NCBI GenBank assembly: GCA_018894105.1
Contig: CM032121.1
Span: 18,572,730 to 18,636,729 of the forward strand
Origin: Jacaranda mimosifolia
Lineage: Eukaryota; Streptophyta; Magnoliopsida; Lamiales; Bignoniaceae
Direction: 5' to 3'
Length of the DNA stretch: 64,000 bases
Part shown: piece by piece, positions 1 through 12,480 of the stretch
How positions within the stretch are numbered: the first letter of the stretch is position 1
How the letters are laid out: each line of letters starts with the position of its first letter
Made by a program: the position numbers and the translations under genes
Notes under the pieces: model-generated
Databases searched by the model: none
What the model saw: only the letters and a program-made list of their open reading frames with translations
Told to the model about the DNA's origin: nothing

Positions 1-1216
1 TAAATTAATCAAGCCAAAAATGACCTCAATTTCGCCAACCTCAAAATCGCTCCACTAGGAATGATCTTCTAACTCTTAGAAAAATCTCACTCATCAAGTA
101 GGAAATGCAATTGGTCTTTGTGTGTGATCCATTATTCTAACATTCATTGGATATGGGCTAACAACTCTTTGTGACTTTTGAATATTATATATTCATTTTA
201 GTTTAAACTCCTTTAAACTAATCGACTCAATTCAATTAATCTCCATTAATTGAAGAGTACCCAATCCCCATGGTTGATGTCCAAACCTCAAGCCCATGCA
301 GCCTAACTAATTGGCCAAAATGAATGCTTTTGGTGATCCATTCTAGCTCTACGCGTACCATGCAAATACGGTCCTTCCATCTCCTATCTCCTGAAAGAGG
401 CCTAGGGTAAGATATTTGTTGGTTCCCTAATAGCCTCGATACTATGTTTCTATTCTCAATGTTCAATTTCTCTTTATGAATTCATCTTTGGAAAACTCCT
501 TTTCCAAATTGTCATACTACCTTGCATAAGGATTTCTTGGAATCGATCATTATAGAATATATATGAGATGCACTTGTCCTTCATAACGACAAGGAGTTGG
601 ATTCCATCTTGGATCTCACAAACCTTCATGTCTAAGTAGTTCATACCCAATGTCCACCTGAACGACCCGCTACGTGGCTAAGAAAGAGTCAAAACATGAG
701 GACCTAAACATAAGGTTACCATGGATCCTTAGGTTAGAGGACTAATTATATGCACTAGCATAAGCTGGAGAACTTGCCACTACAGACTTGCTATTTTGGC
801 TATCTAGTGGATTCTTCGGGTGGGCCTTCAGTACCTTATTCCCTAACAAGAACCCACTAACATGCATTCATATCTCATATGGCATTGCTTACGAAATGGA
901 GCAATATCTAACTCCTTAGTTTTATGCATCATTAGAGCAAGTCTGTCCGAATCTTAGATGCCCTATCTCATAAGATCCTATGACATGGATGTTTTAATAT
1001 CACGACCATGTAAGACTTGTTTCATGATCACCACCGAGTACGTGACTAAATCCCATAGTCTATATGTGATCTAAAGGCTTTAACCAAATGCCAGTGAAGT
1101 AAATAGAAGTATAAGATGAAATGGCCATTTAAAGAATATCATTCAATCAAGATTGTATCACAAGTAAAATAGTTTACAATACCAATCTAATTGGCTTACG
1201 GAGCATTATTCCAACA
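1..1216 (-). repeat. 3' LTR of copia A (partial)
   Basis: Reads TGTTGGAATAATGC on the minus strand from 1216 and matches the first ~1.2 kb of the solo LTR at 3217 and the LTR of element E ending at 48718. The remaining ~1 kb lies left of the window. Its right edge is set by the adjoining polypurine tract and by the shared TGTTGGAATA start. Confidence 0.92.
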
Positions 1217-1227
1217 ATCTCCCACTT
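1217..1227 (-). other. Polypurine tract of copia A
   Basis: Minus strand reads AAGTGGGAGAT directly before the LTR start TGTTGG. This purine run is the expected plus-strand primer of reverse transcription. Element E has the matching AAAATGGGAGAT at 48719. Confidence 0.85.
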
Positions 1228-1230
1228 ACC

Positions 1231-3216
1231 TTAAAGCCAATTCCCCTTATTCATAAGACCCATCTTCTCAAGATGTCCTTCAAAGACCTTTTGCGATAGG
1301 GGTTTAGTCAATGGATCTGCTATATTTTCTTCCAAGGCAACTATCTCTACTCGAATGTTGCCTCTATCAATGATCTCCCAGATCAAATGGTATCGCCTTA
1401 ATATATGCTTGGATTGCTGATGAGATCTTGGCTCTTTAGCTTGCGCTACTGCCATATTGTTGTCACAAAAGAAAATGATTGGCTAAAAAATGCTAGGTAT
1501 TACATCCAACTCTTGGATGAAGTTTTTCATCCAAATACCTTCTTTTTGCGGCTTCCAAAGCAGCAATGTATTCCGCTTCAGTAGTTAATTAGCCGTGGTG
1601 TCTTGCTTGGAACTCTTCCAACTCACCGCACCACCATTGAGGCAAAATATAAATCTAGAAATGGATTTTAGGTCATCTACATCGGATTGGAAACTAGAGT
1701 CCAAAAACCCCTCAAGTTTCAATTCTCCATTATCGTAAACCGAAAACAAGTCATTAGTGATTTTCACTATGATTGTATTGGAAACGACTCGTACCAGTTA
1801 GAGCGTGTGCCACATTCGATCTTGTACATTAAACGGCATACATTATGCTCCATATAGTAGAGGCATAAGGTATGTGGGACATTTTTATCTCTCGTCGTCA
1901 GTTTTAGGGGCCATAGACTTGGAGAGAAGAATGCCATGTCCCATAGAGAGGAATCCTCTCTTGGATTCTTCCATACTAAACTTCTTTAGTATCTTGTCAA
2001 TGTATGGAGTTTGCGAAAGCTCCAGCATCCTCTTCAATCTATCTCTATAGATAGGTATTCCCAATACGTAGGATGATTTTCCTAAATCCTTCATGGAGAA
2101 TTGAGTAGATAACCATGCTTTAGTACACTCTAATATTTCTATATCATTCCCAATAAGAAAAATGTCATCGACATAAAGTACAAAAAATTGTACACTACTC
2201 TCACTAGCCTTCTTGTACACACAAGGTTCATACACATTTTTGATAAAGCCAAATGATTTGATTGTTATATCAAAACGTATGTTCCAACTTTGGGACGTAT
2301 GTTTGAGTCCTTATATGGATCTTTGGAGTTTGCAAACCTTTTGCTCACTCCCCTTGGATGTAAAATTTTGTGGTTGCTCCATATAGATTTCTTCTTCAAT
2401 GTTGCCATTGAGGGAAACCGTTTTTACATCCATTTGCCATACCTCATGTCATAATATGCGACTATGGCAAGAAAAATCCGAATAGACTTAGGTATTGCGA
2501 TCGGTGAAAAGGTTTCCTCGAAATCGATATCAGGTCTTTAAGTGTAACTTTTTGCCACTAGTCGTACCTTAAAGTTTGTCACCTCTCCTTCAACTCCAAG
2601 CTTTCGCTTATATATCCACTTGCAACCAATATGAACTATTCTGTCTAGTGGATCTAATGAAGTCGATACTTTGTTTGAGTACATGGAGTCCATTTCGAAT
2701 TTCCTAGCATCTAGCAAATGTCCTAAGTCTATGTCTGGCATAGCTTCCTCATCGATCTTTAGATCGCTATTCGATTGGCCTATCACATGAAGAAATCTAA
2801 ACCTTTTAGGTTGCTTCCTGATGTGGTTCGACCTTCTCAGAGGTTGTGTGTAAAGCTCTTGATGCTCACTTATTTTTACCACTTGTGGGAATTGATGATC
2901 ACTTTGAACTTCATCTATTTCAATGACAACGCCATTTCTATCTAATAGATTTTTTTTTCTTCTAAAAAGTGGGTGTTCCTCGATACAAACACCTTTTGTT
3001 CCGAGGGTTTACAGAAATAATAACCTAAAGACTCTTTTGGGTATCCCACAAACTTACAAAAGGTGGATCTACTATCCAACTTGTCTCCCACTAGCCGCTT
3101 AATGTAGGTTGGAGACTCATAAACCTTAAGATAATGGTAAGCAGGTGCCTTACCAAACCACACCCCATGTAATATTTTGGGCACCGACTTTGAAGGTACT
3201 ACATTTAGTAGCTTTG
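1231..3216 (-). pseudogene. copia A: integrase C-terminus, reverse transcriptase and RNase H
   Basis: From 3184 down to 2942 lies the integrase C-terminal part (VWFGKAPAYHYLKVYESPTY, then FVGYPKESLGYYF). The reverse transcriptase starts near 2882 (CKWIYKRKLGVEGE) and its catalytic box LYVDDIFLIG is intact, with the two aspartate codons at 2164-2169. RNase H-like remains lie at 1767-1585 (GAVSWKSSKQDT) and the pol end at 1455-1231 (IADPLTKPLSQKVFEGHLEKMG). The frame is broken several times, so no polyprotein can be made. The gene continues, after the solo LTR, at 5439. Confidence 0.9.
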
Positions 3217-5433
3217 TGTTGGAATAGTGCCCAGCAAGCCAATTAGATTGGCCTTGTAAACTATTTCATTGTAAGGCAATCTTAATTGAATGATATTCAT
3301 CATATGGCCATCTTCATCATACGCTCTTCATTTACTTCACTGGCATTTGGATGAAGCCCTTAGATTACACAAGACTATGGGACTTGGTTTGGTGACCATG
3401 GAATAAGTCTCACACGGTCGTGATCTTAAACTTTTCAAGTCATAGGATCTTAAGAGAACATGGGCATCTAAGATCTGGATAGATTTGCACTAACGATGCA
3501 TAATCCAAGAGTTGGATATTGTTCCGTTCCATGAGCAACTGTATGAGATACGGATACATATTAGTGGGTGCTTGTTAGGGAATAAGGCACTGAAGACCCG
3601 CCTGGAGAATCTACTAGATAGCCCAAGTGGCAAGTCGGTAGTGGCAAGTTTTCCCGCTTACGCTAGTGCATATTATTAGTCCTTTGACCGGAGGATCCAT
3701 GGTAACCTTATGTCCGGTCCTCATGCTTTGACTCTACTTTGACCACTTAGCGGGTCTTTCGGGTTGAGATTAGGTATGAGCTACTTGGCATGGAGGTTTG
3801 TGAGATCCAAGATGGAATCCAACTCTTTGTCTTTTGTGAAGGGCGAGTGCATCTCCTATGTGTTCTATAATGATCGATTCCAAAAAATCATTGCGCAAGG
3901 TGATGTGACAATTTGGAAAGGCGTTTCCAAAGATGAGGTCACAAAGGGAATTGAACATTAAGAATAGAAACATAGTATCAAGGCTATTAGGGAGCCGACT
4001 AATATCTTGCCCTAGGCCTCTTTCGGGAGATAGGAGATGGAAAGACTGTATTTGCATGGTACGTGTAATGCTAGAATGGTTCTTCAAGAGCATTCATTTT
4101 GGGCAATTAGTTGGGCTCCATAGGCTTGAGGTTGGACATCGACCATGGAGATTGGGTACTCTCCAATTAATGAGATTAATTGAATCGAGTCGCTTAGTTT
4201 AAAGGAGTTTAAACTAATGTGAATATTTGATATTCCAAAAGTCACAAGGAGTTGTGAGCCCATATCCAATGAATGGTAGAACCTAATGGGTCACACACAA
4301 AAGCCAATGACATGGTCAATTGAAGGAAGTAGAGTTTTCTAAGAGTTAGAAAATTCATAACCATTTCGGAGGAGGCAAAATTGTAGTCATTTTGACTTGA
4401 TCAATTTAAATGTTAAATTGGTCAAATTAATTTAAGAGTTAAATTAAGATCAATTAATTAAGGGTTAATTAATTGATGTCACATGACTATCAATTGGTCA
4501 AAATTAATTTAAGGATTAAATTGACTTTGACTAGCTTAAATAGTTAAGCATTTTTGGCTTAAGAGTTAAGTCAAATTATTATTGGTTAACTTTAAGTGTT
4601 TAATTTAATTGAGTTGGAGGATTATTTTTGGGAGAATAATTAAGTGAATGGTTCATTTAATGTGAATTGGAATTTAATTGCAAGATATTTCATAAGATGA
4701 AATTTGTGCTTCAATTAATATTCTTATTCACTAATTACTAGTTAGTGGCCACTTTGGCAAGGACACTTGGCATCATCTCCTTGGGGATGTTTATGGACCA
4801 ATCCTATATATAGATATAGGAGTGTGGCCGGCCAAGAATGAGAGAGAGCAAGTGTGTGCATGACTAGTGTGATTTCTCCCCACATTTTGTGTAGTGGGAA
4901 TCTAATTTGTTAGCGTCCCATTATTCTCTCCAACTTCCTCTTCCTCCTCCTTCCCAGCCTTCCTACCCTCGTTATCTGCAGATATTCCAGCCATTCTATA
5001 GAGAATAGGCCATATATTTGGTGTGTGGACTTTTACATTAGAGGCAATCTATTTTGGTTGCTTTTGCTCTTGGCTGGAGCAGTTTTCTGGCAGCTGGGTT
5101 TTGCTAGTTTTGGGAGGACCTCTGGTGTTCGGATTGGGCTAAATTTTGGACTGAATAATCTTCAAAGGGTTTAGGAGTTCCTGTAAAAATTTCAGCAAAA
5201 ACGGAGGAGTCCATCTAAGGGAAAATCGGTGGTGATCCTGCTGCGCCGGTGAAGAGACATTTTGACGATTTTCAAGAGTTTTCTCTTGCTCTTCGATTTT
5301 CTGTCCTCACCCAGGTATTTTTCCTTTTCTAAATTTGAATTCCATGCATTTCATGATCCTGGGGGTGTTTTATGGGTTAGTTTATTCAGTTATATGTTAA
5401 AATATTTGGATCCTAGTGCCACACATACCTTCA
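3217..5433 (+). mobile_element. Solo LTR of the copia A/E family
   Basis: Starts TGTTGGAATAGTGC and ends CATACCTTCA, 2217 bp, almost the same length as the LTR of E (2216 bp). It is flanked by the perfect 5-bp direct repeat CTTTG (3212-3216 and 5434-5438). Removing it together with one CTTTG copy joins the interrupted integrase of A. No internal region is present, so this is the product of recombination between the two LTRs of a full insertion. It lies opposite in strand to its host element. Confidence 0.95.
4805..4813 (+). promoter_or_regulatory. TATA box of the solo LTR
   Basis: TATATATAG lies about 1589 bp into the LTR. The LTR of element E has its TATA-like run at almost the same distance from its start (around 47125-47135, minus), which supports a real, position-conserved promoter. 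It is followed by an AG-rich transcribed stretch. Confidence 0.6.
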
Positions 5434-5438
5434 CTTTG

Positions 5439-6500
5439 CTGCCGTTTTTAATGCGTACATCGGAAAGGATATGGGCACATCGAAAAAATTCATCATGGAA
5501 CACACCATCTCTAACAAGGTATGGTTTCTCCTCTCAGCTACTCCATTGTGTTGGAGTGTGTCGGGTGGAGTCCGTTAGGAGAGAATCCCTTTCTTCTTTA
5601 GATAATCCAATAATTTGGTACTTAAGTATTCTCCCCATCGATCTAATCGAAGAGCTTTAATACTAAGTCCTTTTTACTTTTCCACTTCATTCCTATACTC
5701 TTTGAACTTTTCAAAAGCTTCGGACTTATACTTCATAAGATACACTTGTTCGAACCGACTATAATTATCAGTGAAGGTGATGAAGTAAGAGTAGCCTCCT
5801 ATCGCACTAACTCTTGGTAGGCCACAATCATCTGTATGGATCAAATCCAAAGGACTTGTGGCACGCTTCGTTTGTCCTACAAAGAGAGCCTTGGCTAGTT
5901 TTCCCTTCAAACAAGATTCACAAATAGGAAGGTCTTCAATGCCACTAACATTTAGTGTTTTGAGAGCTTCTAACTTGTTCATTCTATTTTAGAGATATGT
6001 CCAAATCTTGTATGCCAAAGAATGGCACCCTCTTGGTTATCTAACTTTCTTTTACTTAATTGAATGTGAATTAATGAAGGTTGAGAGCTGAGTCTGTATA
6101 ATCAGTTATTCAATGTACCTTGTGTAATTAAAGAACTACTCTTTAATGCTTTCAACACCCCCATTCAATATAGAAAAATCATATCCTTCATTATCAAGAA
6201 CGGAAATTGGAACAATGTTCTTAACAAGTTGGGGCACATAATAACAAGGATCTAATACAATGCAAGCATTCCCTAAGTCTAACTTGACTACACCTTGGAC
6301 CGTGGCGACAACTCTTGCTCCATTCCCAGGCAGAGGATCATATCCCCTTCATTAAGATTTTTTCATCTTTCCATCCCCTATAATGAATTACAAAGGTGAG
6401 AACCATATGCTGTATTAAATACCCATGAGGAGTAATTAGTAGTCAAGTGCACTTCAATAAAGTACATACCTTTCCCAATGATGCCAAGGCATTCCTTCCA
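5439..6500 (-). pseudogene. copia A: protease remnant, integrase zinc-binding and core region
   Basis: The protease remnant lies around 6440-6380, reading WVFNTAYGSHLC; comparison with the usual copia D-T/S-G site indicates that the catalytic Asp is now Asn (codon 6414-6416). The integrase zinc-binding end (LPICESCLKGKLAKALFVGQ) and the core start (PLDLIHTDDCG, then YSYFITFTDNYSRF) occupy 5982-5674. The core continues toward 5439 in broken frames and is then interrupted by the solo LTR. Several stops and frameshifts make this a pseudogene. Confidence 0.88.
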
Positions 6501-6509
6501 ATTTCTTTT

Positions 6510-7274
6510 CTAATGCCCCTTTTCGCCATAGTAAAAATAAGTTGCATCGATTTTGTCACCTTTCTTTTTCTTAACTTGCCCTGAACCATTCAAGGGTTGC
6601 TTCCCTTTTGAGGAGGAATTATTCTTCCTCTTACCTCTCTTTCTTGGGTCCTTAGGGCCTTTCGACTTGGAGGTGGATGCAAGTATAAGAGGCTTTTCCT
6701 TTTTCATTGTTGCCTTAGCGGTTACCAACATGTTTTCTAATTCGTTAATTGTCACCTCTTGTTTGGACATATTAAAGTTCATGATGAATTGGTCAAACGA
6801 GTGGGGCAATAACTGTAGGATCAAATCCACATAGAGATCATTGTCCATAACCACATCAAGTTGACCAAGCTTTTCGATGAGTCCTATCATCTTAAGCCCG
6901 TGGTCATGGACACTTGAACTTTCTACCATCCTAGAGCTAAAGAGCTCTCTAGATAAAGTGAACCTTTCATATCTTGTTTGAACACCATACAACTCACTAG
7001 CATGTCTCATATGCTCATACGTATTTTGGATCTCATTGGTCATGGATGCCATCATGAGGCATCTCGCCTGTAGATCATCATCTACAAACTTATTGAACAC
7101 TTCACGTGCCTCATTAGATGGGTCATCACCTAAGGTATCCGGCGGACTTTGATCAAGGACATAAGTTCACTTTCTGGAGTCAAGAATGATTTTAAGGTCT
7201 TTTAACCAACCATGGATGTTAGGCCTGGTAAGCTTATTGGTTTCCAAAATAGATTGGAGTGGATTCTTAGCCAT
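6510..7274 (-). pseudogene. copia A gag (capsid) protein
   Basis: The likely start is ATG at 7274-7272 (MAKNPLQSILETNKLTRPN, a copia-type Gag opening). A frameshift or deletion separates it from the long frame 7100-6510, 196 residues, which contains the helical capsid part (ERFTLSRELFSSRM, ILQLLPHSFDQFIMNFNMSK) and a basic stretch rich in Lys and Ser. The zinc knuckle at the end is damaged: the frame reads YFYYGEKGH where the Cys residues of a CCHC motif are expected. Gag would form the particle that packages the RNA. Confidence 0.88.
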
Positions 7275-9264
7275 TTTCTTTTGAAGATTTTGAAAAAATC
7301 TACAAGAGGCGAAAAAAGATTATAAGCATATGATTGCATATTTGATATTAAAGAAAACATGTTTATGGTCTTTTAAGCATATTTTTCTCCTACTATTTTA
7401 TCAAATCCTTCACCCCTGGAAGAATTTGGGAAATCTCATTTCCTAGTGAGAATAAAGATCCTAAGGACTTGTAAGTGGATCCCCGCTTCGAGTGCCATCC
7501 ACAAACAATCGAAAGGTAAGCAACATTTGCTAATTGCATCTCATGCAACTCTTGATATATTTTGCCTCACTTTTCATGTGGACCATATAACCGTGTGCCA
7601 TCCACATTACTAGGTGTTAAGTCAGACCTATCAATCAAACTTTGATTCAAGACTGTTCCATGACATCCCTCGCTTTGAATGCTAATGCATGGGAAGTCTT
7701 AAATCAAAGGTGCATCTCATGTAAATTATATGATCATAGCTTTCCACCTAAGTGTGTCCCCCACTTCGAGTGCCATCACACAAAGATGGTAGCATCGTCA
7801 TGCCATCTACTATTGGTAGAAGACATAGATTAATTAAAACTCCTTTTAATTTGTATCTATTTTGACTTAATATTTAAAACACTTATACATTCTAAGTGGA
7901 GGATTTTTCTTGCTTGCAAATATCTCATCATTTTTATCTTCTAATTTAGGTTTTCTATATCCTACCATGCATCTCATACATCAATAGGATATGAAAAGCG
8001 TAAATAAGTAAATGCGCCTGGCATGCTCCTAGGGTGGGATGACCATGAGCCTTAACCAAGTGGTGCACTTAGAGCCATAGGTGCACCACCTAGTTGATTT
8101 TAGGTAGGTTGATTAAATCTAGCTATTACATGAGTGTATCCCCATACAGTCATGGGTCTTCTTAGGCCTCCATGCCTCCAAAGGTCTTCTTTGCTCCTTG
8201 TAACAATTACATGAGAAAGAAATCCTCACTCCTAGTGGTTTTACTCTCATAACATTTACAAGATAGATAATAAGAGGCATGGAAGCCCCAATTTAATACA
8301 ACCCTTTTCAACAACTTGAAACTAATAAAATCAATATTAAAGGTTCATGATCATCCCCATTCATTCAACATCCATTCAATAATTAAATGAACAATAAATA
8401 AATCTAGAATTTGCAATTAATTCCAATAATTAAATGCATATCTCATAAACAATTAAGTGACGAAGCAAGAGCAAGCATAGCATTTATACATCTTAATTGA
8501 AGACTAACTTTAACAAGTTTTTAAAACCAATAAAAAATGTCAAACATAATTTTGAGAACTTGCACAACACTTGTGAATCTAGTATGTGTGATAGAAAATA
8601 CTTTTGGTCACTAAATGAGCCTAAATTTACACTCAAAACTTGCCTTGACCCAAACTGACCGCTGCCGGTTAGGCCTGGGTGGTAGGTGCACACATGGTGT
8701 GCCTGCTGCTTGGCCAGCGCCTAGCCAGGGCTGGTGGCTACTCTGTTTTTCGGTCTTGAGCGAGTTAAGTGCAATTCTACTCAACTATTGTGCACCAAAA
8801 TTTAAGGCACCTTCTAAACATACAATCACACAATATAGATGAAATTTCAAATCTAAAACTCCTTTTAAAAATGAAATTTCAAGTGCTCAATCATGCTTTC
8901 AAAAACAAGTTTAAGTAAGATCACATTCTTTAAAAATCTTCAACAAAACTCCAATCAAATTGGATCCAAAAATGACCAAAAAATTTTAAGGCCAAATTAA
9001 ATATGCTATATCAACATATAACAACAACTAATGCCAAATCAACATTCAACATTAGCAACTATGAATTAAAACATGCTCAACATATGAATTAATACTTAAA
9101 ACACATATTAGCATGAAATTAATTCATTAAGAAAGAAGCCACACACAACATCATCCAAACACTTCAATCCATGGGTTGGATCAAGTATTTGGTGATTTTG
9201 ACCAATTCATCACATGAATCAATCAATAAAAATAAAAATAAAAATCCAAATCATAGCATGAATT
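7275..9264 (-). other. Long untranslated leader of copia A
   Basis: About 2 kb between the primer-binding site and gag, without a credible gene; the short frames here do not resemble known proteins. The stretch is matched over much of its length by the leader of element E (52429-53534), for example the shared ATTAAATGAACAAT at 8380-8395 and 53521-53534. A long leader is therefore a family trait rather than an accident of one copy. Confidence 0.75.
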
Positions 9265-9278
9265 GGGCTCCGATACCA
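9265..9278 (-). other. Primer-binding site of copia A
   Basis: Minus strand reads TGGTATCGGAGCCC, close to the complement of the plant initiator-Met tRNA 3' end (usual element form TGGTATCAGAGC). It begins two bases after the LTR end, as expected for reverse transcription priming. Confidence 0.9.
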
Positions 9279-9280
9279 CT

Positions 9281-10309
9281 TGAAGGCACATGTGGTACTA
9301 GGATCTTCAATTAATCTTTTAAACTAATAACTTTTTCATATTAGTTTAAACTCTTTTAAACTAATAACTCTTTCAATTAATCTCTATTAATTGAAGAGTA
9401 CCCAATTTCTATGGTCGATGTCTAGCAACAAGCCCATAGAGCCCAACTAATTGGATTAATGAATTATTTCTTGATGAACCATTATAGCATATGCTTACCA
9501 TGTAAATACGGTCCTTTTGTCTCCTATCTCCCTAAAGAGGCCTCGGGCAAGATATTTGTTTGCTCCCTAATAGCCTCAATAACTATGTCTCTATATACAA
9601 TGTTTGATTTCTCTTTATGACCTCAACTTTGAAAAATACTTTTTCCAAATTGTCATACTACCTTACATAAGGATTTCGGAATCGATCATTATAGAATACA
9701 TAGGAGATGCACTCATTCTTTACAACAACGAGGAGTCAGATTCCATTTTAAATCTCACAAACCTCCATGTTTTAGTAGCTCATGCCCACTCTCACCCCCG
9801 TATGACCCGTTAGGTGGTTGGGAAAGAGTCAAAGCATAAGGACCTAAATACAAGGTTAACATGGATCCTCAGGTCCAAGGACTAATTATAGGCACTATCA
9901 TAAGCTTGAAAACTTGCCACTTCAGCAAACTTGTTTTCCAATAAGTACCTATTAACAACTTCCATGTCTCACATAGATTGCCCATGAAACAGAACAATAT
10001 CCAACCCCTTGGAATATGCATATTAGTGCAAGTCGATCTGAATCTTAGATGCCCCATCTCGTAAGATTTTATGATTTAGAATATTTTAAAATCATGACCA
10101 TAGAAACTTGTTTCATGATCACCATCATATGTGTGACCAAGTCTCATAGTTTTGTATGATATAAGGGCTTCAAACAAATGCGAGTGAACTATAGAAAGCA
10201 CAAGATGAAGATAGCCATTTATAAATGAATATCATTCAATCAAAATTGTATCACAACAGGAGTACTTTTACACACCAATTTAATTAGCTTGTGAAGCACT
10301 ATTCTAACA
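9281..10309 (-). repeat. 5' LTR of copia A, internally deleted
   Basis: Minus strand runs from TGTTAGAATAGTGC (10309) to ACCTTCA-like end TGCCTTCA (9281). Only 1029 bp remain of about 2217. About 25 bp of the extreme 3' end are kept (9281-9305), then the sequence jumps directly into U3. The missing part includes the position of the TATA box and the transcription start. Confidence 0.85.
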
Positions 10310-11639
10310 AAATGCTGCTCAGGGAGAGATTTAATATTCTTGACTTAGATAACATTAGCCTAAACTTAACATTCTTTGAATATATTCCCAATTTTTTCAC
10401 ACTTTTAGAAGATTTATCTTACTATATAAAAGAATATTATAAATGTACCACTTTTTTTATTTAGTCCATCATTTTCTATTGTTGTTTTCTTGTTGCTAAT
10501 ACCTTCTTTTTTTCTGGTACTAGCTATCAACTATTGAAAAAGGAGTTGAGGTCACTTCAAAAGGTATTGCATATTCCGCGAATGAAGCCAGCCTATTCAA
10601 TTTTGTTGTAGAGAATAGATGATATGATTACTTGCAACTTATTCTAATAGACGAAACTTATGATATTGAAAAGCATTAAAATCATCCAAAGATAGTGTTG
10701 CCAAGTATTATGGTGGAGAATGCAACTACTAAAGGAATTCTATCAGATAAGCATACCAAGAATCTTGAAGTTCCATCATAACCACATCCAACTCGCACTA
10801 CTTTAGAGCTTTGCCCTAAGCTGTTAAGACCATAATTAAGCAGCTACTTCTCATGTTCCTACCCAAGCAAATAAGCTAATAGATTTTAAGAACTCTATTT
10901 GAGAGACTCTAGGGAATAAAGCCCAGAATAATTAAATTGATTGGCGAGATGAGAAAGCATATGGGGGACATTTCTATTATTGAGGCAGCTTGAAGTCATT
11001 CTTTGATGGTGCATTAGATTATACCAGAATTAAGCTATCCTCTGCTTAAAAGATAACACAATAAGTGTATTAAAGTTCTCTTTCCTTTGAACATCAAGAT
11101 CTTTGACAAGTAGAATTTCAAGGGAATAAACATACTGCGGAGATGTAGAATTTAAAAGATGAACTCCTCCAACTTACCAAGCAAGAAGAGGGATTGAAGA
11201 AATAACTTACAGAGTTAGGTTTTTTAAGAAGGAGACCACTAAATTTGTCACTTTATAGAATTGAAGAAGGCTTATCGAAGGTTCAAAATGATGTTGCAAA
11301 GAGCATAAGGCTTTCGAAAGCTCTACCCAAATATTCTTAGTAAGATTTGGCCACCTTTGATTTTTCTGCTTGATAAATTTGTTACTTAGCACCATTTTTT
11401 TTTTTTGATTTATTTATTTTCCTTGTCATGCATCAATGTAATCCTTTATCATGCATGCAGTAAAAATTGTCTTTTTCTTTCAAGTTCTCCATTTCATTAT
11501 AGTTGGTTGTGAAAAAGTCATACATTGCCACAATTTATGGAACTTTTTAAAATTTGCTAAGGATATAAGCAAATTTGGATAAGCATTTAAAACATTACAA
11601 TCATTCCCCTAGAATCTTTTTTTTCCTTTGTTCTTCTAT
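10310..11639. other. Decayed intergenic DNA without recognisable genes
   Basis: No frame longer than about 60 codons and no motif I recognise on either strand. It lies directly downstream (on the minus strand) of the gag relic at 11640-12480 and may be the remains of the same old gypsy element, but nothing in it proves this. Confidence 0.5.
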
Positions 11640-12480
11640 TAAGTTGACAATGCCACAACTCGCAATGCTCAATTTCATGTCATAGACATGAGTAGCCAAT
11701 TCTTCAAAGTCGTGTGGCTTCATCTCTTAGAGAATGTATAGGGCCCGCAGTGCATAACTTGTATTCACACCTTAACAATTGATACATCTAAAAGTTTGTC
11801 TTTACAATTTGGACTCATCGCATGCTAATGGTTGATGTAGTGAACGACTATACCCTTTTTCCATTATTTTGTGTTAGTGAACTCAATCATACTTGTAGTA
11901 TGGTAGGTACTATAGAAATGATATAAGATTCCTTCCCCAATAGCTCCTACCTATCAATAGATTCTAGCTCTGAGTTGCATACCAATAGAAAGCATTCCAT
12001 TTCAAAGAGTGCACAAGTCGTTCTGTAGGTAGATTACCTTCGATGCCTATGTTGTTGCGTGTTTTTAGAATGTGCATGATATGTTGCTTTGGCTTTCATT
12101 TTCCATCACATTATTATAATTTTGGTTGTTAGTATCCTTCCAGCATCTTCAAGGCATCAATTCATCTAGCATATGGTTTGGAGTACACTAGAGAACTCTG
12201 AGTTGGTCTTTCATATTGAGCCATTATAGTATTGGTGATCACATCCTTTAATTTTTGCATAGAGAGCCTAGCGATAGAAGTTGTAAATTAGTTGAATCAT
12301 ATCATGGATGAATTACTTTCTTTGTTGGCACGACTTGCTAAGGATACATGGCCTTGAATATGTTTCTAAGCCAGAATACTCCAAGTTACTCATCAGTTGA
12401 GAAATTTGAAAATCCTTATACTTGATAGCCTTCTTGAGATAAGCAACAATTTGGACATAATGACGAGTTGGTCATTTAGG
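11640..12480 (-). pseudogene. Ghost of a Ty3/gypsy-type gag
   Basis: No open frame survives, but translating the minus strand piecewise shows fragments in the right order for a plant gypsy Gag: PYARxIDALKMLEGY with a Tyr-Pro-Pro-like continuation near 12180-12130, then LVHSLKWNAFYWY near 12015-11980, and EMKPHDFEELATH followed by YDMKLSIAS near 11735-11660. These fit conserved blocks of the retrotransposon Gag domain. Stops and frameshifts lie between and within the blocks. This is inference from short blocks; a profile search would settle it. Confidence 0.6.

Larger units (their letters stand above)
1..10309 (-). mobile_element. Ty1/copia retrotransposon A, decayed, truncated by window start
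   Basis: On the minus strand the order is 5' LTR (9281-10309), primer-binding site, long leader, gag, protease, integrase, reverse transcriptase, RNase H, polypurine tract and 3' LTR (1-1216, running off the window). Integrase lying before RT is the Ty1/copia order. All coding parts carry stops or frameshifts. A plus-strand solo LTR of the same family sits in the integrase. Element E (46503-53534) is a second member of the family. The lineage within copia cannot be assigned safely from the sequence alone. The right outer end is TGTTAGAATA (minus); the left end lies outside, so a target duplication cannot be checked. Confidence 0.93.

Noticed and set aside
6553..6834. 93-codon plus-strand frame
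   Set aside because: Antisense of the copia A gag.
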